A DNA stretch of 64,000 nucleotides from Gammaproteobacteria bacterium (GTDB lineage: Bacteria; Pseudomonadota; Gammaproteobacteria; Pseudomonadales; Pseudomonadaceae), in NCBI GenBank assembly GCA_018816095.1, contig JAHIWP010000045.1, positions 20,987 through 84,986 on the forward strand. Direction: 5' to 3'. Both the position numbers and the translations under genes were made by a program. The notes under the pieces were generated by a model, which saw only the letters and a list, made by a program, of their open reading frames with translations, was not told the origin of the DNA and did no database searches. Positions 26,584 to 36,333 of this stretch are shown here, one piece after another (the first letter of the stretch is position 1; the number at the start of each line of letters is the position of its first letter).

Positions 26584-28338
26584 TTACAGCTCAGCCGCAC
26601 GCGCCTCATCACGTTGGGCTAAGCGCCCTGCACTGGTCTTGGGCTTGATCAGGCTAAAGTCGATCAGGCTCTTGGGCTGCGCGGGGTTACCGATCAGTAG
26701 CGGCATTGCTTGGAAGTCACTGCTCACCACGCTCTTGTGCGCGTCGTACTCATCAAAGCGCAAGCCGGCTAAGTCGGCCCAAGTGTGGATAAAGTGCGAC
26801 GAACTGTAAGGCCGCGACAGCGTGGCGGTGAAGTCACGGGGTTGCTGCGCCTGCCACCGGGGCGAGTTCCACAAGATAAACGGCACGGTGTACATCGGGC
26901 TGGTCGGCGCTGCTTCGTTACGACCGAGCACGTCGGGCTTGGGTGCATCGAATACCGCTTCGCCGTGGTCCGCTAGGTACAGCAACATGCCGTTTGGCTC
27001 GTGCCCCGCCAAATCCTTGATCAGGCTGGCCACCACATGGTCGTTGTACAGCACCGCGTTGTCGTAGCTGTTATAGGTCGGCAGCTGATCATCCGTGACA
27101 TTGGCCGGGACACCAGCACGGTCCGTAAAGCGTTCGAACTCAGGCGGATAACGGTACTGGTAGCTCATGTGCGTGCCCAACAGGTGCACCACGATAAACT
27201 TGCGCGGCGCACCATCGGCCAGCACCTTGGCAAAAGGCGCCAGCACGTCACCGTCATACTGGCGGGCGTTCTGTTCACGGTTGTTGTTCAGGTAAAACTG
27301 CTCATCTGCCTGCTCAGAAAAGGTCGTGAGCATGGTGTTGCGCCTGGTCATGGTCTGCTGGTTGGTGATCCAGTAGGTCTTGTAGCCCGCCTGCTTCATC
27401 AGGTTGATCACCGATGGCGTGGTCAGGTAGCGCTCGGGGTGCTCCTGATCGGCAAAGGTCAGCACCTGCTGCAAGGCTTCGATGGTGTAAGGACGCGGGG
27501 TCACCACGTTATCGAACACCTGCAACTGATCGCGCAGTGCATCCAGTTCCGGCGTGGTCGCACGCGGGTAGCCATACAGGCTCATGCGCTGACGGTTGGT
27601 CGATTCACCGATCACCAAAACCAACGTAGCGGGCTGTCCCGCATGGGTATCCTGCAAATTGGCCAAGGGTGGGATGCTGGCGTTTTCAGCCAACAGCACC
27701 TGCATATTGGCCAGTTGCTCACTGTAATTCTTGTAGCCCACCGCCAACTGCCAAGGCGTGGCCGCTTCAATGCGCTGGGCAAAGTTATCAAAGCCTGCCT
27801 GCCAGCTGTCGTGTTTAGTGAACTGACGCAGGGCGGGATAGCCCACCGAGACGAACACCGCCAAGGTCGCCGCAAACAATGCACCAGGACGCGACAGGTA
27901 AACCGGACGCACCTTGCGCCACAACAGCCAACCGCCCAGGCCATAGGCCGCGAAGGCTGGCAGCATCCACCAGGCGAAATACTGAATCAGGTACTCGCGG
28001 CTCTCATTCATATTCGATTCGAACATGATAAAAATCACGCTCTGCGAGAACTCCTGACCGTAGACCAGAAAGTAGCCAAAACTGCCCAATGAGCACAGCC
28101 ACAGCAATGTGCCAATCACCGCCGCCAACTGTCGGGCGCGGGTTGGCCACAGCAACAAGGGCACCAGCCACAACGCGCTGACCAAAAATGCCTGACGAAA
28201 GCCGGAAAACCCCGCCGTACCGGTCAGCTGAATCAATAACTGGGTAACGCCGGAGAAATACCAGAAGAATAAAAAAGCCCAACCTAACCCAGCCCAATCC
28301 ACGCGCTGGCGCGGCGACGCTTGCAATGTTGCAGACAT
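26584..28338 (-). CDS. cptA: Phosphoethanolamine transferase, CptA/EptA type
   Basis: 584-residue inner-membrane enzyme of the alkaline-phosphatase/sulfatase superfamily that adds phosphoethanolamine to LPS. Five N-terminal membrane helices (about 15-175) are followed by a periplasmic catalytic domain. VLVIGESTNRQRMSLYGYPRATTPEL carries the metal Glu and the nucleophilic Thr; VHLLGTHMSYQYRYP, YNSYDNAVLYNDHVV and LLYLADHGEAVFD supply the other ligands. The family also includes lipid A modifiers that give polymyxin resistance; CptA modifies core heptose. The specificity assignment is by overall resemblance, so moderate. Confidence 0.85.
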   Translation of the reverse strand: MSATLQASPRQRVDWAGLGWAFLFFWYFSGVTQLLIQLTGTAGFSGFRQAFLVSALWLVPLLLWPTRARQLAAVIGTLLWLCSLGSFGYFLVYGQEFSQSVIFIMFESNMNESREYLIQYFAWWMLPAFAAYGLGGWLLWRKVRPVYLSRPGALFAATLAVFVSVGYPALRQFTKHDSWQAGFDNFAQRIEAATPWQLAVGYKNYSEQLANMQVLLAENASIPPLANLQDTHAGQPATLVLVIGESTNRQRMSLYGYPRATTPELDALRDQLQVFDNVVTPRPYTIEALQQVLTFADQEHPERYLTTPSVINLMKQAGYKTYWITNQQTMTRRNTMLTTFSEQADEQFYLNNNREQNARQYDGDVLAPFAKVLADGAPRKFIVVHLLGTHMSYQYRYPPEFERFTDRAGVPANVTDDQLPTYNSYDNAVLYNDHVVASLIKDLAGHEPNGMLLYLADHGEAVFDAPKPDVLGRNEAAPTSPMYTVPFILWNSPRWQAQQPRDFTATLSRPYSSSHFIHTWADLAGLRFDEYDAHKSVVSSDFQAMPLLIGNPAQPKSLIDFSLIKPKTSAGRLAQRDEARAAEL

Positions 28339-28442
28339 GGCGACCTCATGACATCTAAATGACCGCGGTCTTTATGCCAGCCGCTCTGTGAAAATTCCGT
28401 CAAACACCCTGATTCAGTGAGCAACTTTTTACCCACCCAAGA

Positions 28443-28478
28443 AAAAGCCCCCGCGGGCTCTCGCCGGCGGGGGCTTTT
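28443..28478 (-). terminator. Intrinsic terminator of typA
   Basis: AAAAGCCCCCGC 28443-28454 pairs with GCGGGGGCTTTT 28467-28478 over 12 bases. It lies 19 bases beyond the typA stop and, read on the - strand, ends in a U-tract, so it closes the typA transcript before cptA. Confidence 0.85.
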
Positions 28479-28496
28479 CAGTTAGCTAGAACTGGA

Positions 28497-30317
28497 TCAG
28501 TTCTTGGCTTTCTTGGCAGCGCGGGTACGCTCGCCTTCGTCGAGGATCTTCTTACGCAGACGGATCGACTTCGGCGTCACTTCACACAGCTCGTCGTCCT
28601 GGATGAATTCCAGAGCCTGTTCCAGGGTGAAGCGAACAGGTGGAACCAGAGCGATGGTTTCGTCTTTACCCGAAGCTCGCATGTTGTCGAGCTTCTTGCC
28701 CTTGGTAGGGTTAACGCCCATATCGGTGTCACGGCTGTTCAGACCGACGATCTGACCGTTGTAGATTTCCTGACCGTGCTCAACAAACAGCTTGCCGCGT
28801 GCTTGCAGGGTTTCCAGGGAGTAGGTCAGTGCCTTGCCGGTTTCAACCGAAACCAGTACGCCGTTCTGACGACCGGACATCTGGCCCGACTTCATGGTGT
28901 CGTAGCGATCGAAGATCGAGGTCAGGATGCCAGCACCGTTGGTCAGGGTCAGGAACTGGTTACGGAAACCGATCAGACCACGCGCAGGGATGTTGTATTC
29001 CAGACGTACACGGCCTTTGCCATCCGGCACCATGTTGGTCAGGTCGCCTTTACGCAGGCCCATTTCTTCCATGACCTTGCCCTGGGATTCTTCCGGGGTG
29101 TCGATGGTGACGTTCTCGAACGGTTCCTGCTTCACGCCGTCGACGGTACGGATGATCACTTCCGGACGACCCACACCCATTTCGAAGCCTTCGCGACGCA
29201 TGGTTTCGATCAGTACCGAGAGGTGCAGCTCACCACGGCCGGAGACCTTGAACTTGTCAGCGCTGTCGCCTTCTTCAACACGCAGGGCCACGTTGTACAG
29301 CAGCTCTTTGTCCAGACGCTCTTTGATATTACGGCTGGTGACGAACTTGCCTTCTTTACCGCAGAACGGCGAATCGTTGACCTGGAAGGTCATGGATACG
29401 GTTGGCTCGTCGACGGTCAGCGGGGTCATCGCCTCAACATGGTTGATGTCGCACAGGGTGTCGGAGATGAACAGCTGGTCCATACCGCTGACGCAAACGA
29501 TGTCGCCGGCGCCGGCTTCTTCAACGTCTACACGGTGCAGGCCGTGGTGACCCATCAGCTTGAGGATACGACCGTTACGCTTCTTACCGTCAGCGCCAAT
29601 CGCCACAACTGGGGTGTTCGGCTTGACCTTGCCACGCGCAATACGGCCAACGCCGATGATGCCGAGGAAGCTGTTGTAGTCCAGTGCGGAGATTTGCATC
29701 TGGAACGGACCATCAACGTCAACCGCTGGGGCCGGCACGTTGTCGACGATGGACTGGTACAGCGGGTCCAAGTTCTCGCTCATTTCAGCGTGATCCAGGC
29801 CAGCAACACCGTTCAGTGCCGAGGCGTAGACGACTTTGAAGTCCAGCTGATCTTCGGTCGCGCCGAGGTTGTCGAACAGGTCGAAGATCTGATCCAGAAC
29901 CCAGTCAGGACGCGCACCCGGACGGTCAATCTTGTTGATCACAACGATTGGACGCAGGCCAGCTTCGAAGGCCTTTTTGGTCACGAAGCGGGTTTGCGGC
30001 ATCGGGCCGTCTTGGGCATCAACCACCAGCAGCACGGAGTCAACCATCGACATCACGCGCTCTACTTCGCCACCGAAGTCGGCGTGGCCGGGGGTGTCAA
30101 CGATGTTGATGTGGTAGCCACCCCAGTTGATCGCGGTGTTCTTGGCCAGAATGGTAATGCCGCGCTCTTTTTCCTGGTCGTTGCTGTCCATCACGCGCTC
30201 GTCGTTGAGCTCGCTGCGTTCCAGGGTGCCTGATTGACGCAGCAGGGCGTCAACCAGGGTGGTCTTACCATGGTCAACGTGGGCAATGATGGCGATGTTG
30301 CGTAGTTTCTCGATCAC
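28497..30317 (-). CDS. typA: Ribosome-associated GTPase TypA/BipA
   Basis: 606-residue translational GTPase of the EF-G-like family that binds ribosomes and affects ribosome assembly, stress and virulence traits. G1 [15 protein letters not shown] is near residue 11, switch [14 protein letters not shown]3 [16 protein letters not shown]4 [16 protein letters not shown], then beta-barrel and EF-G V-like domains and the BipA-specific C-terminal domain ([31 protein letters not shown]). Length is normal. A strong terminator follows. A 485-codon open frame on the opposite strand is a shadow. Confidence 0.97.
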   Translation of the reverse strand: MIEKLRNIAIIAHVDHGKTTLVDALLRQSGTLERSELNDERVMDSNDQEKERGITILAKNTAINWGGYHINIVDTPGHADFGGEVERVMSMVDSVLLVVDAQDGPMPQTRFVTKKAFEAGLRPIVVINKIDRPGARPDWVLDQIFDLFDNLGATEDQLDFKVVYASALNGVAGLDHAEMSENLDPLYQSIVDNVPAPAVDVDGPFQMQISALDYNSFLGIIGVGRIARGKVKPNTPVVAIGADGKKRNGRILKLMGHHGLHRVDVEEAGAGDIVCVSGMDQLFISDTLCDINHVEAMTPLTVDEPTVSMTFQVNDSPFCGKEGKFVTSRNIKERLDKELLYNVALRVEEGDSADKFKVSGRGELHLSVLIETMRREGFEMGVGRPEVIIRTVDGVKQEPFENVTIDTPEESQGKVMEEMGLRKGDLTNMVPDGKGRVRLEYNIPARGLIGFRNQFLTLTNGAGILTSIFDRYDTMKSGQMSGRQNGVLVSVETGKALTYSLETLQARGKLFVEHGQEIYNGQIVGLNSRDTDMGVNPTKGKKLDNMRASGKDETIALVPPVRFTLEQALEFIQDDELCEVTPKSIRLRKKILDEGERTRAAKKAKN

Positions 30318-30473
30318 GTGTGTATCTCAATCAGAGGATTCGGTGTGCCGCCTAGTGTAGGCGGCGAGTATTAACTAAATGCGATTTCTGCTCGGCGGCG
30401 TAAAAGCCTGCTTCACGCCGCCGGTATGTCGGGAGGGCGATGGCGAATGCTACCGCCATTCAACCCAGGCGTC

Positions 30474-31928
30474 TTATGTCGGACGATAAACGCGCACATT
30501 GGCATGCCCCTCGCTCAACAGGTGATGGGCATGCAAACGGCTCATGACGCCCTTATCGCAATACAGCAGGTATTGCCGCGCGTCATCCAGCTCTTTAAAG
30601 CGGCTGTTCAACGCATAGAAGGGCAGCTTTTGCACCTCTATACCGGGCAGTTCGAGCGGATGCTCTTCGGCATTATCCGGGTGACGGATATCGATGATGA
30701 CCTGGCCGGCCAGCGCTTCGCTGACCTCCTCAACCTTAACGTCCTTGCCCAGCTCGTCGATCACTTTGTCGATCGGCAGCAAGGTCGCACGCTCTAGGGC
30801 GCGGTCGAGGACCGCCATGTCGAACTGGCCCTCTTCATGCTCGACCCGCGGCTTCTTCGCCCGAGTGGTCGGGTTGACCGAAATCACCCCGCAGTATTCC
30901 GGCATGTGCTTGGCAAATTCGGCGGTACCGATCTGCGTGGCGGTGTCGATGATGTCTTGTTTATGGCTGGCCAGCAGCGGACGCAGCACCAGCATATCGG
31001 TGGCCGAGTCGATTACCGCAAGGTTGGTCAAGGTCTGGCTGGAGACTTGGGAGATCGCCTCACCGGTCACCAGCGCCTCAATCTGCAGGCGCTCGGCCAT
31101 GCGTGTAGCCGCGCGTAGCATCATGCGCTTGAGGATCACGCCCATGTGACTGTTATCAACCTTGCCGAGAATCTCGCCGAGCACTTCCTCGAACGGCACG
31201 CTGATAAACAGCACGCGCTGCGAGCTGCCGTATTTTTGCCAGAGATAGTGCGCCACTTCCATCACACCCAGCTCGTGAGCACGACCGCCAAGGTTGAAGA
31301 AGCAGAAATGCGTGACCAGGCCGCGGCGCATCATCTGGTAGGCGGCAACGGTGGAGTCGAAACCACCGCTCATCAACACCAGGCTCTGTTCCAACGAGCC
31401 CAGTGGATAACCGCCCAACCCTTGGTGCTGGTGATGAATCACGAACAGGCGCTGGTCGCGGATCTCCATGCGCACCACAACGTCGGGGTCTTTCAGCGAA
31501 ATACCGGCCGCGCCGCACTGCTGACGCAGTTGGCTGCCGACATAGCGCTCGATATCCATGGAGCTGAACGCATGTTTGCCGGCCCGCTTGCAGCGTACGG
31601 CGAAGATTTTGCCCGGCAGCTGATCGGCAAAGTGCTGTTTGCACTTTGCCAGCACGTCATCAAAATCACCCAGTGGGTATTCGTCGACCTGCAAAAAATG
31701 CGTGATGCCCGGCGTGCAACTCAGGCGTTCGATCATCGCCTGCAGGGTCTTCGGCTCACTGATCTGGGTTTCGACTTCCAGGTTGTCCCACACACCGCTG
31801 ACCTGCAGCTGTGGATCGAACTCACGCAAAACCGAACGAATGTTCTTCGCCAGCTGCCGGATAAAGTGCTTACGCACTGGCCGACTTTTAATGGTGATTT
31901 CTGGGAAGACTTTAACGATCAGTTTCAT
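30474..31928 (-). CDS. thiI: tRNA 4-thiouridine synthase ThiI (with rhodanese domain)
   Basis: 484-residue enzyme that puts sulfur into U8 of tRNA and serves thiamine thiazole synthesis. Ferredoxin-like/THUMP region at about 1-165, PP-loop pyrophosphatase motif [19 protein letters not shown] near residue 185, and a C-terminal rhodanese domain with the persulfide cysteine at about 457 (YCDKGVMS). I start at the ATG at 31928 ([15 protein letters not shown]); the frame is open to 32060 but that leader overlaps the NtrC-site region of glnA and is unlike the family. Divergent from glnA. Confidence 0.95.
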   Translation of the reverse strand: MKLIVKVFPEITIKSRPVRKHFIRQLAKNIRSVLREFDPQLQVSGVWDNLEVETQISEPKTLQAMIERLSCTPGITHFLQVDEYPLGDFDDVLAKCKQHFADQLPGKIFAVRCKRAGKHAFSSMDIERYVGSQLRQQCGAAGISLKDPDVVVRMEIRDQRLFVIHHQHQGLGGYPLGSLEQSLVLMSGGFDSTVAAYQMMRRGLVTHFCFFNLGGRAHELGVMEVAHYLWQKYGSSQRVLFISVPFEEVLGEILGKVDNSHMGVILKRMMLRAATRMAERLQIEALVTGEAISQVSSQTLTNLAVIDSATDMLVLRPLLASHKQDIIDTATQIGTAEFAKHMPEYCGVISVNPTTRAKKPRVEHEEGQFDMAVLDRALERATLLPIDKVIDELGKDVKVEEVSEALAGQVIIDIRHPDNAEEHPLELPGIEVQKLPFYALNSRFKELDDARQYLLYCDKGVMSRLHAHHLLSEGHANVRVYRPT

Positions 31929-32024
31929 GAAAACTATGAGTGCCGAGGCCGCGAAAAAACAGGGGCGCGGATTATAGCGGAAATTGCTCACGCTTTGATC
32001 AAAAATCCTCACCAAAACAAATCG

Positions 32025-32041
32025 CGCACCATAAAAGAGCA
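32025..32041. promoter_or_regulatory. NtrC-like enhancer site 1 of glnA
   Basis: CGCACCATAAAAGAGCA fits the GCACY-N5-(G/A)GTGC-type NtrC palindrome well in the left arm and partly in the right (AGAGC). It is about 120 bases upstream of the sigma54 element and 31 bases from site 2. Confidence 0.55.
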
Positions 32042-32055
32042 TAATCAAAACAGGG

Positions 32056-32072
32056 CGCATTTAAATGGTGCA
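32056..32072. promoter_or_regulatory. NtrC-like enhancer site 2 of glnA
   Basis: CGCATTTAAATGGTGCA has a perfect right arm GGTGC and an imperfect left arm GCATT with a five-base centre. Start-to-start distance to site 1 is 31 bases, close to three helical turns, suiting cooperative NtrC binding. Confidence 0.6.
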
Positions 32073-32144
32073 AATAATACTAACCAAAGGCCGCTCAACC
32101 CCCGCCACCCCTGAGTTTCAAGGCTCGCATCCATTTCCGTGCAC

Positions 32145-32160
32145 TGGCATGCAATTTGCT
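32145..32160 (+). promoter_or_regulatory. Sigma54 (-24/-12) promoter of glnA
   Basis: TGGCATGCAATTTGCT matches the RpoN consensus TGGCAC-N5-TTGCW with the required ten bases between GG and GC. The start would be near 32171, giving a leader of about 87 bases. Two NtrC-like sites upstream and the nature of the gene support it. Confidence 0.8.
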
Positions 32161-32174
32161 CCCTTGTGAGGCAA

Positions 32175-32208
32175 GGTACGCCGACGGACTATGCCGGCGC
32201 GCCGTACC
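32175..32208 (+). promoter_or_regulatory. Possible hairpin in glnA leader
   Basis: GGTACG 32175-32180 can pair with CGTACC 32203-32208, with an alternative inner pairing CGCCG/CGGCG (32179-32183 with 32195-32199). It begins almost at the predicted transcript start and might stabilise the 5' end. Weak evidence. Confidence 0.3.
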
Positions 32209-32257
32209 ATATTATTGAGGGGCTCAGCATTCGAGCCTTAGCCACCTGGAGGACAGC

Positions 32258-33667
32258 ATGTCGAAGTCGATTCAACTTATTAAAGAACACGACGTGAAGT
32301 GGGTTGACCTGCGCTTCACTGACATTCGCGGCAAGCAGCACCACATCAGCATGCCAGCACGCGACGCACTGGACGAAGACTTCTTCGAAGTCGGCAAGAT
32401 GTTCGACGGCTCCTCCATCGAAGGCTGGAAAGGCATCGAAGCCTCCGACATGATTCTGCTGCCGGATGACAGCTCCGCGGTACTGGACCCATTCACCGAA
32501 GAGCCCACTCTGATTCTGGTGTGCGATGTGATTGAGCCGTCGACCATGCAGGGCTACGAGCGCGACCCACGCGCCATCGCCAAGCGTGCCGAAGAGTTCC
32601 TGAAGACCACTGGCATCGGCGATACCGTATTCGTTGGTCCAGAGCCTGAATTCTTCATCTTCGACTCCGTTAAGTTCAAGTCGGACATGTCTGGCTCGAT
32701 GTTCAAGATTTTCTCCGAACAAGCCTCGTGGAACAGCGACGCTGACACCGAAGGCCGCCAGGGCAACAATGGCCATCGCATAGGCGTGAAAGGCGGCTAC
32801 CTGCCGACTCCGCCAGCTGACTCGGATCACGAAATCCGTACCGCGATGTGCAACGCTCTGGAAGAAATGGGCCAGATCGTTGAAGTGCACCACCACGAAG
32901 TGGCAGCCGGGCAAAACGAAATCGGGGTGAAATTCAACACTCTGGTTGCCAAAGCTGACGAAGTGCAGACCCTCAAGTACTGCGTACACAACGTTGCTGA
33001 AGCCTACGGCCGTACCGCCACCTTCATGCCGAAGCCACTTTACGGCGACAACGGTTCGGGCATGCACGTACACATGTCCATCGCCAAAGATGGCAAGAAC
33101 ACCTTCGCGGGTGAAGGCTATGCCGGTCTGTCCGACACTGCCCTGTACTTCGTTGGCGGCATCATCAAGCACGGTAAGGCGCTGAACGCCCTGACCAACC
33201 CGTCCACCAACTCCTACAAGCGTCTGGTGCCTGGCTTCGAAGCGCCAGTGATGCTGGCTTACTCGGCACGCAATCGCTCGGCCTCGATCCGTATTCCCTA
33301 CGTCGCCAGCCCACGCGGCCGTCGTATCGAAGCACGCTTCCCAGACCCGGCAGCCAACCCGTATCTGGCATTCGCCGCTCTGCTGATGGCAGGTATCGAC
33401 GGTATCCAGAACAAGATTCACCCTGGCGATGCAGCCGACAAGAACCTCTACGACCTGCCACCGGAAGAGTCCAAGCTGATCCCGCAAGTGTGCGGCAGCC
33501 TGAAAGAAGCACTGGAAGCACTGGAAGCCGACCACGACTTCCTGCTCAAGGGCAACGTCTTCACCAAGGACTTCTTGGAGTCCTTCACCGAGCTGAAATC
33601 GGAAGAAGAAGTTAAGGTTCGCACCTTCGTACACCCGCTGGAATACGACCTGTACTACAGCGTCTAA
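32258..33667 (+). CDS. glnA: Glutamine synthetase type I
   Basis: 469-residue dodecameric enzyme making glutamine from glutamate and ammonia. Class I signatures: [17 protein letters not shown] near residue 50, metal-site [28 protein letters not shown], the ATP-site segment [15 protein letters not shown] (KPLxGxxGSG-type), and [10 protein letters not shown]. The adenylylation tyrosine is Tyr398 in NLYDLPPEE, so GlnE-mediated control is expected. GGAGG precedes the ATG. Upstream lie a sigma54 promoter and NtrC-like sites; downstream a strong terminator. ntrBC follow 1.6 kb later. Confidence 0.97.
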   Translation: MSKSIQLIKEHDVKWVDLRFTDIRGKQHHISMPARDALDEDFFEVGKMFDGSSIEGWKGIEASDMILLPDDSSAVLDPFTEEPTLILVCDVIEPSTMQGYERDPRAIAKRAEEFLKTTGIGDTVFVGPEPEFFIFDSVKFKSDMSGSMFKIFSEQASWNSDADTEGRQGNNGHRIGVKGGYLPTPPADSDHEIRTAMCNALEEMGQIVEVHHHEVAAGQNEIGVKFNTLVAKADEVQTLKYCVHNVAEAYGRTATFMPKPLYGDNGSGMHVHMSIAKDGKNTFAGEGYAGLSDTALYFVGGIIKHGKALNALTNPSTNSYKRLVPGFEAPVMLAYSARNRSASIRIPYVASPRGRRIEARFPDPAANPYLAFAALLMAGIDGIQNKIHPGDAADKNLYDLPPEESKLIPQVCGSLKEALEALEADHDFLLKGNVFTKDFLESFTELKSEEEVKVRTFVHPLEYDLYYSV

Positions 33668-33685
33668 TACCGCACGCAACACAAG

Positions 33686-33709
33686 AGGCCACCTTCGGGT
33701 GGCCTTTTT
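33686..33709 (+). terminator. Intrinsic terminator of glnA
   Basis: AGGCCACC 33686-33693, TTCG tetraloop, GGTGGCCT 33698-33705, then five T. A textbook rho-independent terminator 19 bases after the glnA stop. Confidence 0.93.
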
Positions 33710-33852
33710 GCATCTGTATTCTGCTCACTGCCAAGCACCCCGCGCCTTTAAGCCCAATGTTTTCTGCGCGGGTATACGCCACACCATCTGCGCGCTTGCC
33801 AGGGCGCCGAAGCAGTGCAACGCTTAGGGCACATTAACTGGGAGAGTCCGGC

Positions 33853-34416
33853 ATGCGCCCTCTACTCATCTGCCTGCTGCTGAGCCTGGCCTTACCGGCC
33901 AGTGCACAGATCTACAAATACACCGACGCCAATGGCAACACGGTATTCACCGACCAGCCGCCAGAAGGCCAAGCGACAGAAAGTATCGCGCTACCCGCCA
34001 CTAATAGCGTATCGATGCCAGTGCCCAGCGCTCCAGCTGCACAGCCAACCGACAACACCTCTGAAAAAGCAGCGCCTTACAGCACCTTACAGCTGTCGGG
34101 CCTGCCTACAGATGAGGCCATGCGCGCCAACAATGGCACCTTCAGCGTCGGGGTGACGATAGAGCCGCGCCTGGCCAATAACCATCGCCTGCGCCTGCTG
34201 CTCGATGGCAAGCCCTACGGCCAGCCGAGCAACGTGCCGCGCCTGCAAGTCATCAATGCCGATCGCGGCGAACACAGCCTGGCCGTGGAAGTGCTCAGCG
34301 GCGAGCAGTCGATCCAGCAAAGCGCCACCACCATCTTTACCGTGCAGCGGGTCAACACCAGCAGCCCGGCCCTGCGGCCGCCAGCACCTACGCCAAAACC
34401 CAAACCGGCACCCTAA
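33853..34416 (+). CDS. DUF4124 periplasmic protein (first of a tandem pair)
   Basis: 187-residue secreted protein: signal peptide cleaved after ALPASA near residue 18, then the DUF4124 domain QIYKYTDANGNTVFTDQPPEGQ. A Pro/Ala-rich linker leads to a beta-rich domain (TIEPRLANNHRLRLLLDGKPYG, RGEHSLAVEVL) like the one in the neighbour. DUF4124 is widespread in proteobacterial envelope proteins without a known role. GGAGAG before the ATG. The second copy starts three bases after its stop, so this is a duplicated pair. Confidence 0.88.
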   Translation: MRPLLICLLLSLALPASAQIYKYTDANGNTVFTDQPPEGQATESIALPATNSVSMPVPSAPAAQPTDNTSEKAAPYSTLQLSGLPTDEAMRANNGTFSVGVTIEPRLANNHRLRLLLDGKPYGQPSNVPRLQVINADRGEHSLAVEVLSGEQSIQQSATTIFTVQRVNTSSPALRPPAPTPKPKPAP

Positions 34417-34419
34417 CCT

Positions 34420-35040
34420 ATGCGCAACCTGTTGTTCTGCAGCCTGATGCTGCTGGCCCTACCCTCCCCGGCGCAGGTCTACACCTATATAGACGCCGAA
34501 GGAAATCGCGTTTTCACCGACAAACCCAAGTCGGGCAATGCCGAGCGCGTCGAGTTGGCGCCGAGCAACTCAATGCCGGCAATCCAGACACCCAGCGCCA
34601 CCCAGGTTGTCAGCGCACCACCGCAGCCGACGCAGCGTTACAGCCTGCTGCGTATTCTGGTGCCGCAGCCCGACGCCACCATCCGCGACAGCGCCGGCAA
34701 CCTGATAGTCAGCATCAACAGCGAGCCCGGCCTGTTTGCGCAGCACAGCTATCGCCTGCTACTGGACGGCCAACCCGTGGGCGAAGTGGGCAGCAGCCCG
34801 GTGTTCCCACTGGAGAACATCGACCGCGGCACCCATCAACTGGCGGTGGAAGTCATTGACCAGGCAGGTCGCATCATCGAGCGCACGCCCACGCAACCCT
34901 TCCATATGCAGCGCATTTCCCTGGCGCAGAAGCGCAAGGTCAATCCCTGCAAGAAAGCGGATTACGGCGTACGCCCGGAATGCCCACTGAAGGACAAGCC
35001 ACCGGAAAAGAAAGAGATCCCCTTCGTTCCGTTCATCTAA
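34420..35040 (+). CDS. DUF4124 periplasmic protein (second of a tandem pair)
   Basis: 206-residue paralogue of the preceding gene. Signal peptide to about residue 19 (LALPSPAQ), DUF4124 domain VYTYIDAEGNRVFTDKPKSGNA, linker, then the shared domain (LFAQHSYRLLLDGQPVGEVG, RGTHQLAVEVID). Unlike its partner it has a basic, cysteine-containing tail (CKKADYGVRPECPLKDKPPEKKE). Function unknown. A nearly perfect NtrC-type palindrome follows the stop and a sigma54 element sits before ntrB, so ntrBC probably have their own promoter. Confidence 0.88.
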   Translation: MRNLLFCSLMLLALPSPAQVYTYIDAEGNRVFTDKPKSGNAERVELAPSNSMPAIQTPSATQVVSAPPQPTQRYSLLRILVPQPDATIRDSAGNLIVSINSEPGLFAQHSYRLLLDGQPVGEVGSSPVFPLENIDRGTHQLAVEVIDQAGRIIERTPTQPFHMQRISLAQKRKVNPCKKADYGVRPECPLKDKPPEKKEIPFVPFI

Positions 35041-35048
35041 CCACCACA

Positions 35049-35067
35049 GCGCACCAAACCAGTGCGC
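35049..35067. promoter_or_regulatory. NtrC-like palindrome upstream of ntrB
   Basis: GCGCAC 35049-35054 and GTGCGC 35062-35067 form a perfect inverted repeat; its core GCACC-AAACC-AGTGC fits GCACY-N5-(A/G)GTGC. It sits about 120 bases upstream of the sigma54 element. It could also act as an RNA hairpin after the DUF4124 gene, though no U-run follows. Confidence 0.55.
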
Positions 35068-35184
35068 ATATTGCCCGGCATTTCTATACTCTCCCTGTTT
35101 TGGGTCGCGTCATACGGCCCCGCTGCGCTGAAAAGCAGCTAATTTCCGGCATCCCACGGCCAAACACGCTTCTTTTCGGGGCTT

Positions 35185-35200
35185 TGGTTTGCTTCTTGCA
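35185..35200 (+). promoter_or_regulatory. Putative sigma54 promoter of ntrBC
   Basis: TGGTTTGCTTCTTGCA has TGG and TTGCA with exactly ten bases between the GG and GC pairs, although the -24 half departs from TGGCAC. The start would be near 35211, 37 bases before the ntrB ATG. Together with the upstream palindrome it suggests autoregulation. Confidence 0.55.
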
Positions 35201-35247
35201 TTTTCCAGCTGCATTGCTGGAACCCAAGGGTCTGCTGACATCCCACT

Positions 35248-36333
35248 ATGATCATCAATGACGCACTGCATCGCCTGCTCCTGGACAACCTGACCACTGC
35301 CACGCTGCTGCTCAACGACGACCTGCGCCTTGAGTACATGAACCCAGCAGCGGAGATGCTCCTCGCCGTCAGCGGCCAGCGCAGCCATGGCCAGTTCATC
35401 AGTGAGCTGTTTACCGAGTCCAGCGAAGCGCTGAGCGCGTTGCGCCAGTCCGTGCAGCACGCGCATCCGTTCAACAAACGCGAAGCCGTGCTGACCTCGG
35501 TTAATGGCCAGACGTTGACCGTCGACTACGCCGTGACCCCGGTCCTTAGTCGCGGTGAAACCCTGCTGCTGCTCGAAGTACACCCGCGCGACCGCCTGCT
35601 GCGCATCACCAAGGAAGAGGCGCAGCTGTCCAAGCAGGAAACCACCAAAATGCTGGTGCGCGGCCTGGCCCATGAAATCAAGAACCCCCTTGGCGGCATC
35701 CGCGGCGCCGCGCAGTTACTGGCCCGCCAACTGCCCGAAGAGAGCCTCAAGGATTACACCAATGTGATCATCGAGGAGGCCGACCGTCTGCGTAACCTGG
35801 TCGACCGCATGCTCGGCTCGAACAAGCTGCCCTCGCTGGCCATGACCAATGTGCATGAAGTACTAGAGCGCGTATGCAGCCTGGTGGAAGCCGAGAGCCA
35901 AGGCAGCATCATTTTGGTGCGCGACTACGACCCGAGCATTCCGGATGTGCTGATCGACCGCGAGCAGATGATTCAGGCGGTACTGAACATCGTACGCAAT
36001 GCCATGCAGGCTCTCGCCGCGCAGAGCGACCTGCGCCTTGGGCGCATCACCTTGCGCACCCGTACATTGCGCCAGTTCACCATTGGCCATTGCCGCCATC
36101 GCCTGGTAACCAAAATCGAAATTATCGATAACGGCCCCGGCATCCCCGCCGAACTGCAAGAAACCATCTTCTACCCCATGGTCAGCGGGCGTGCCGACGG
36201 CACCGGGCTGGGCCTGGCCATTACCCAGAACATCATTAGCCAGCACCAAGGCCTGATCGAGTGCGAGAGCCATCCTGGCCATACCGTGTTCTCGATCTTC
36301 CTGCCTCTGGAACAAGGAGTAACGCCGTCATGA
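35248..36333 (+). CDS. ntrB: Nitrogen regulation sensor kinase/phosphatase NtrB (GlnL)
   Basis: 361-residue soluble histidine kinase controlled by PII. An N-terminal PAS domain (about 10-115, LLLNDDLRLEYMNPAAEMLL) is followed by the dimerisation domain with the phosphorylated His142 in LAHEIKNPLGGIRGAAQLL, then the HATPase region with N-box IVRNAMQALA, G1 EIIDNGPGIP and G2 GRADGTGLGLAITQNII. No transmembrane segment, as expected. The stop overlaps the ntrC start (ATGA). Partner of NtrC; controls glnA and other nitrogen genes. Confidence 0.96.
   Translation: MIINDALHRLLLDNLTTATLLLNDDLRLEYMNPAAEMLLAVSGQRSHGQFISELFTESSEALSALRQSVQHAHPFNKREAVLTSVNGQTLTVDYAVTPVLSRGETLLLLEVHPRDRLLRITKEEAQLSKQETTKMLVRGLAHEIKNPLGGIRGAAQLLARQLPEESLKDYTNVIIEEADRLRNLVDRMLGSNKLPSLAMTNVHEVLERVCSLVEAESQGSIILVRDYDPSIPDVLIDREQMIQAVLNIVRNAMQALAAQSDLRLGRITLRTRTLRQFTIGHCRHRLVTKIEIIDNGPGIPAELQETIFYPMVSGRADGTGLGLAITQNIISQHQGLIECESHPGHTVFSIFLPLEQGVTPS

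Noticed and set aside
28776-30233. 485-codon open frame antisense to typA
   Set aside because: It mirrors the codon bias of typA, has no ribosome binding site and encodes no recognisable protein; typA is certain.
32189-33682. 497-codon open frame antisense to glnA
   Set aside because: Shadow of the GC-rich third positions of glnA; no family resemblance and it runs across the glnA promoter and terminator sides.
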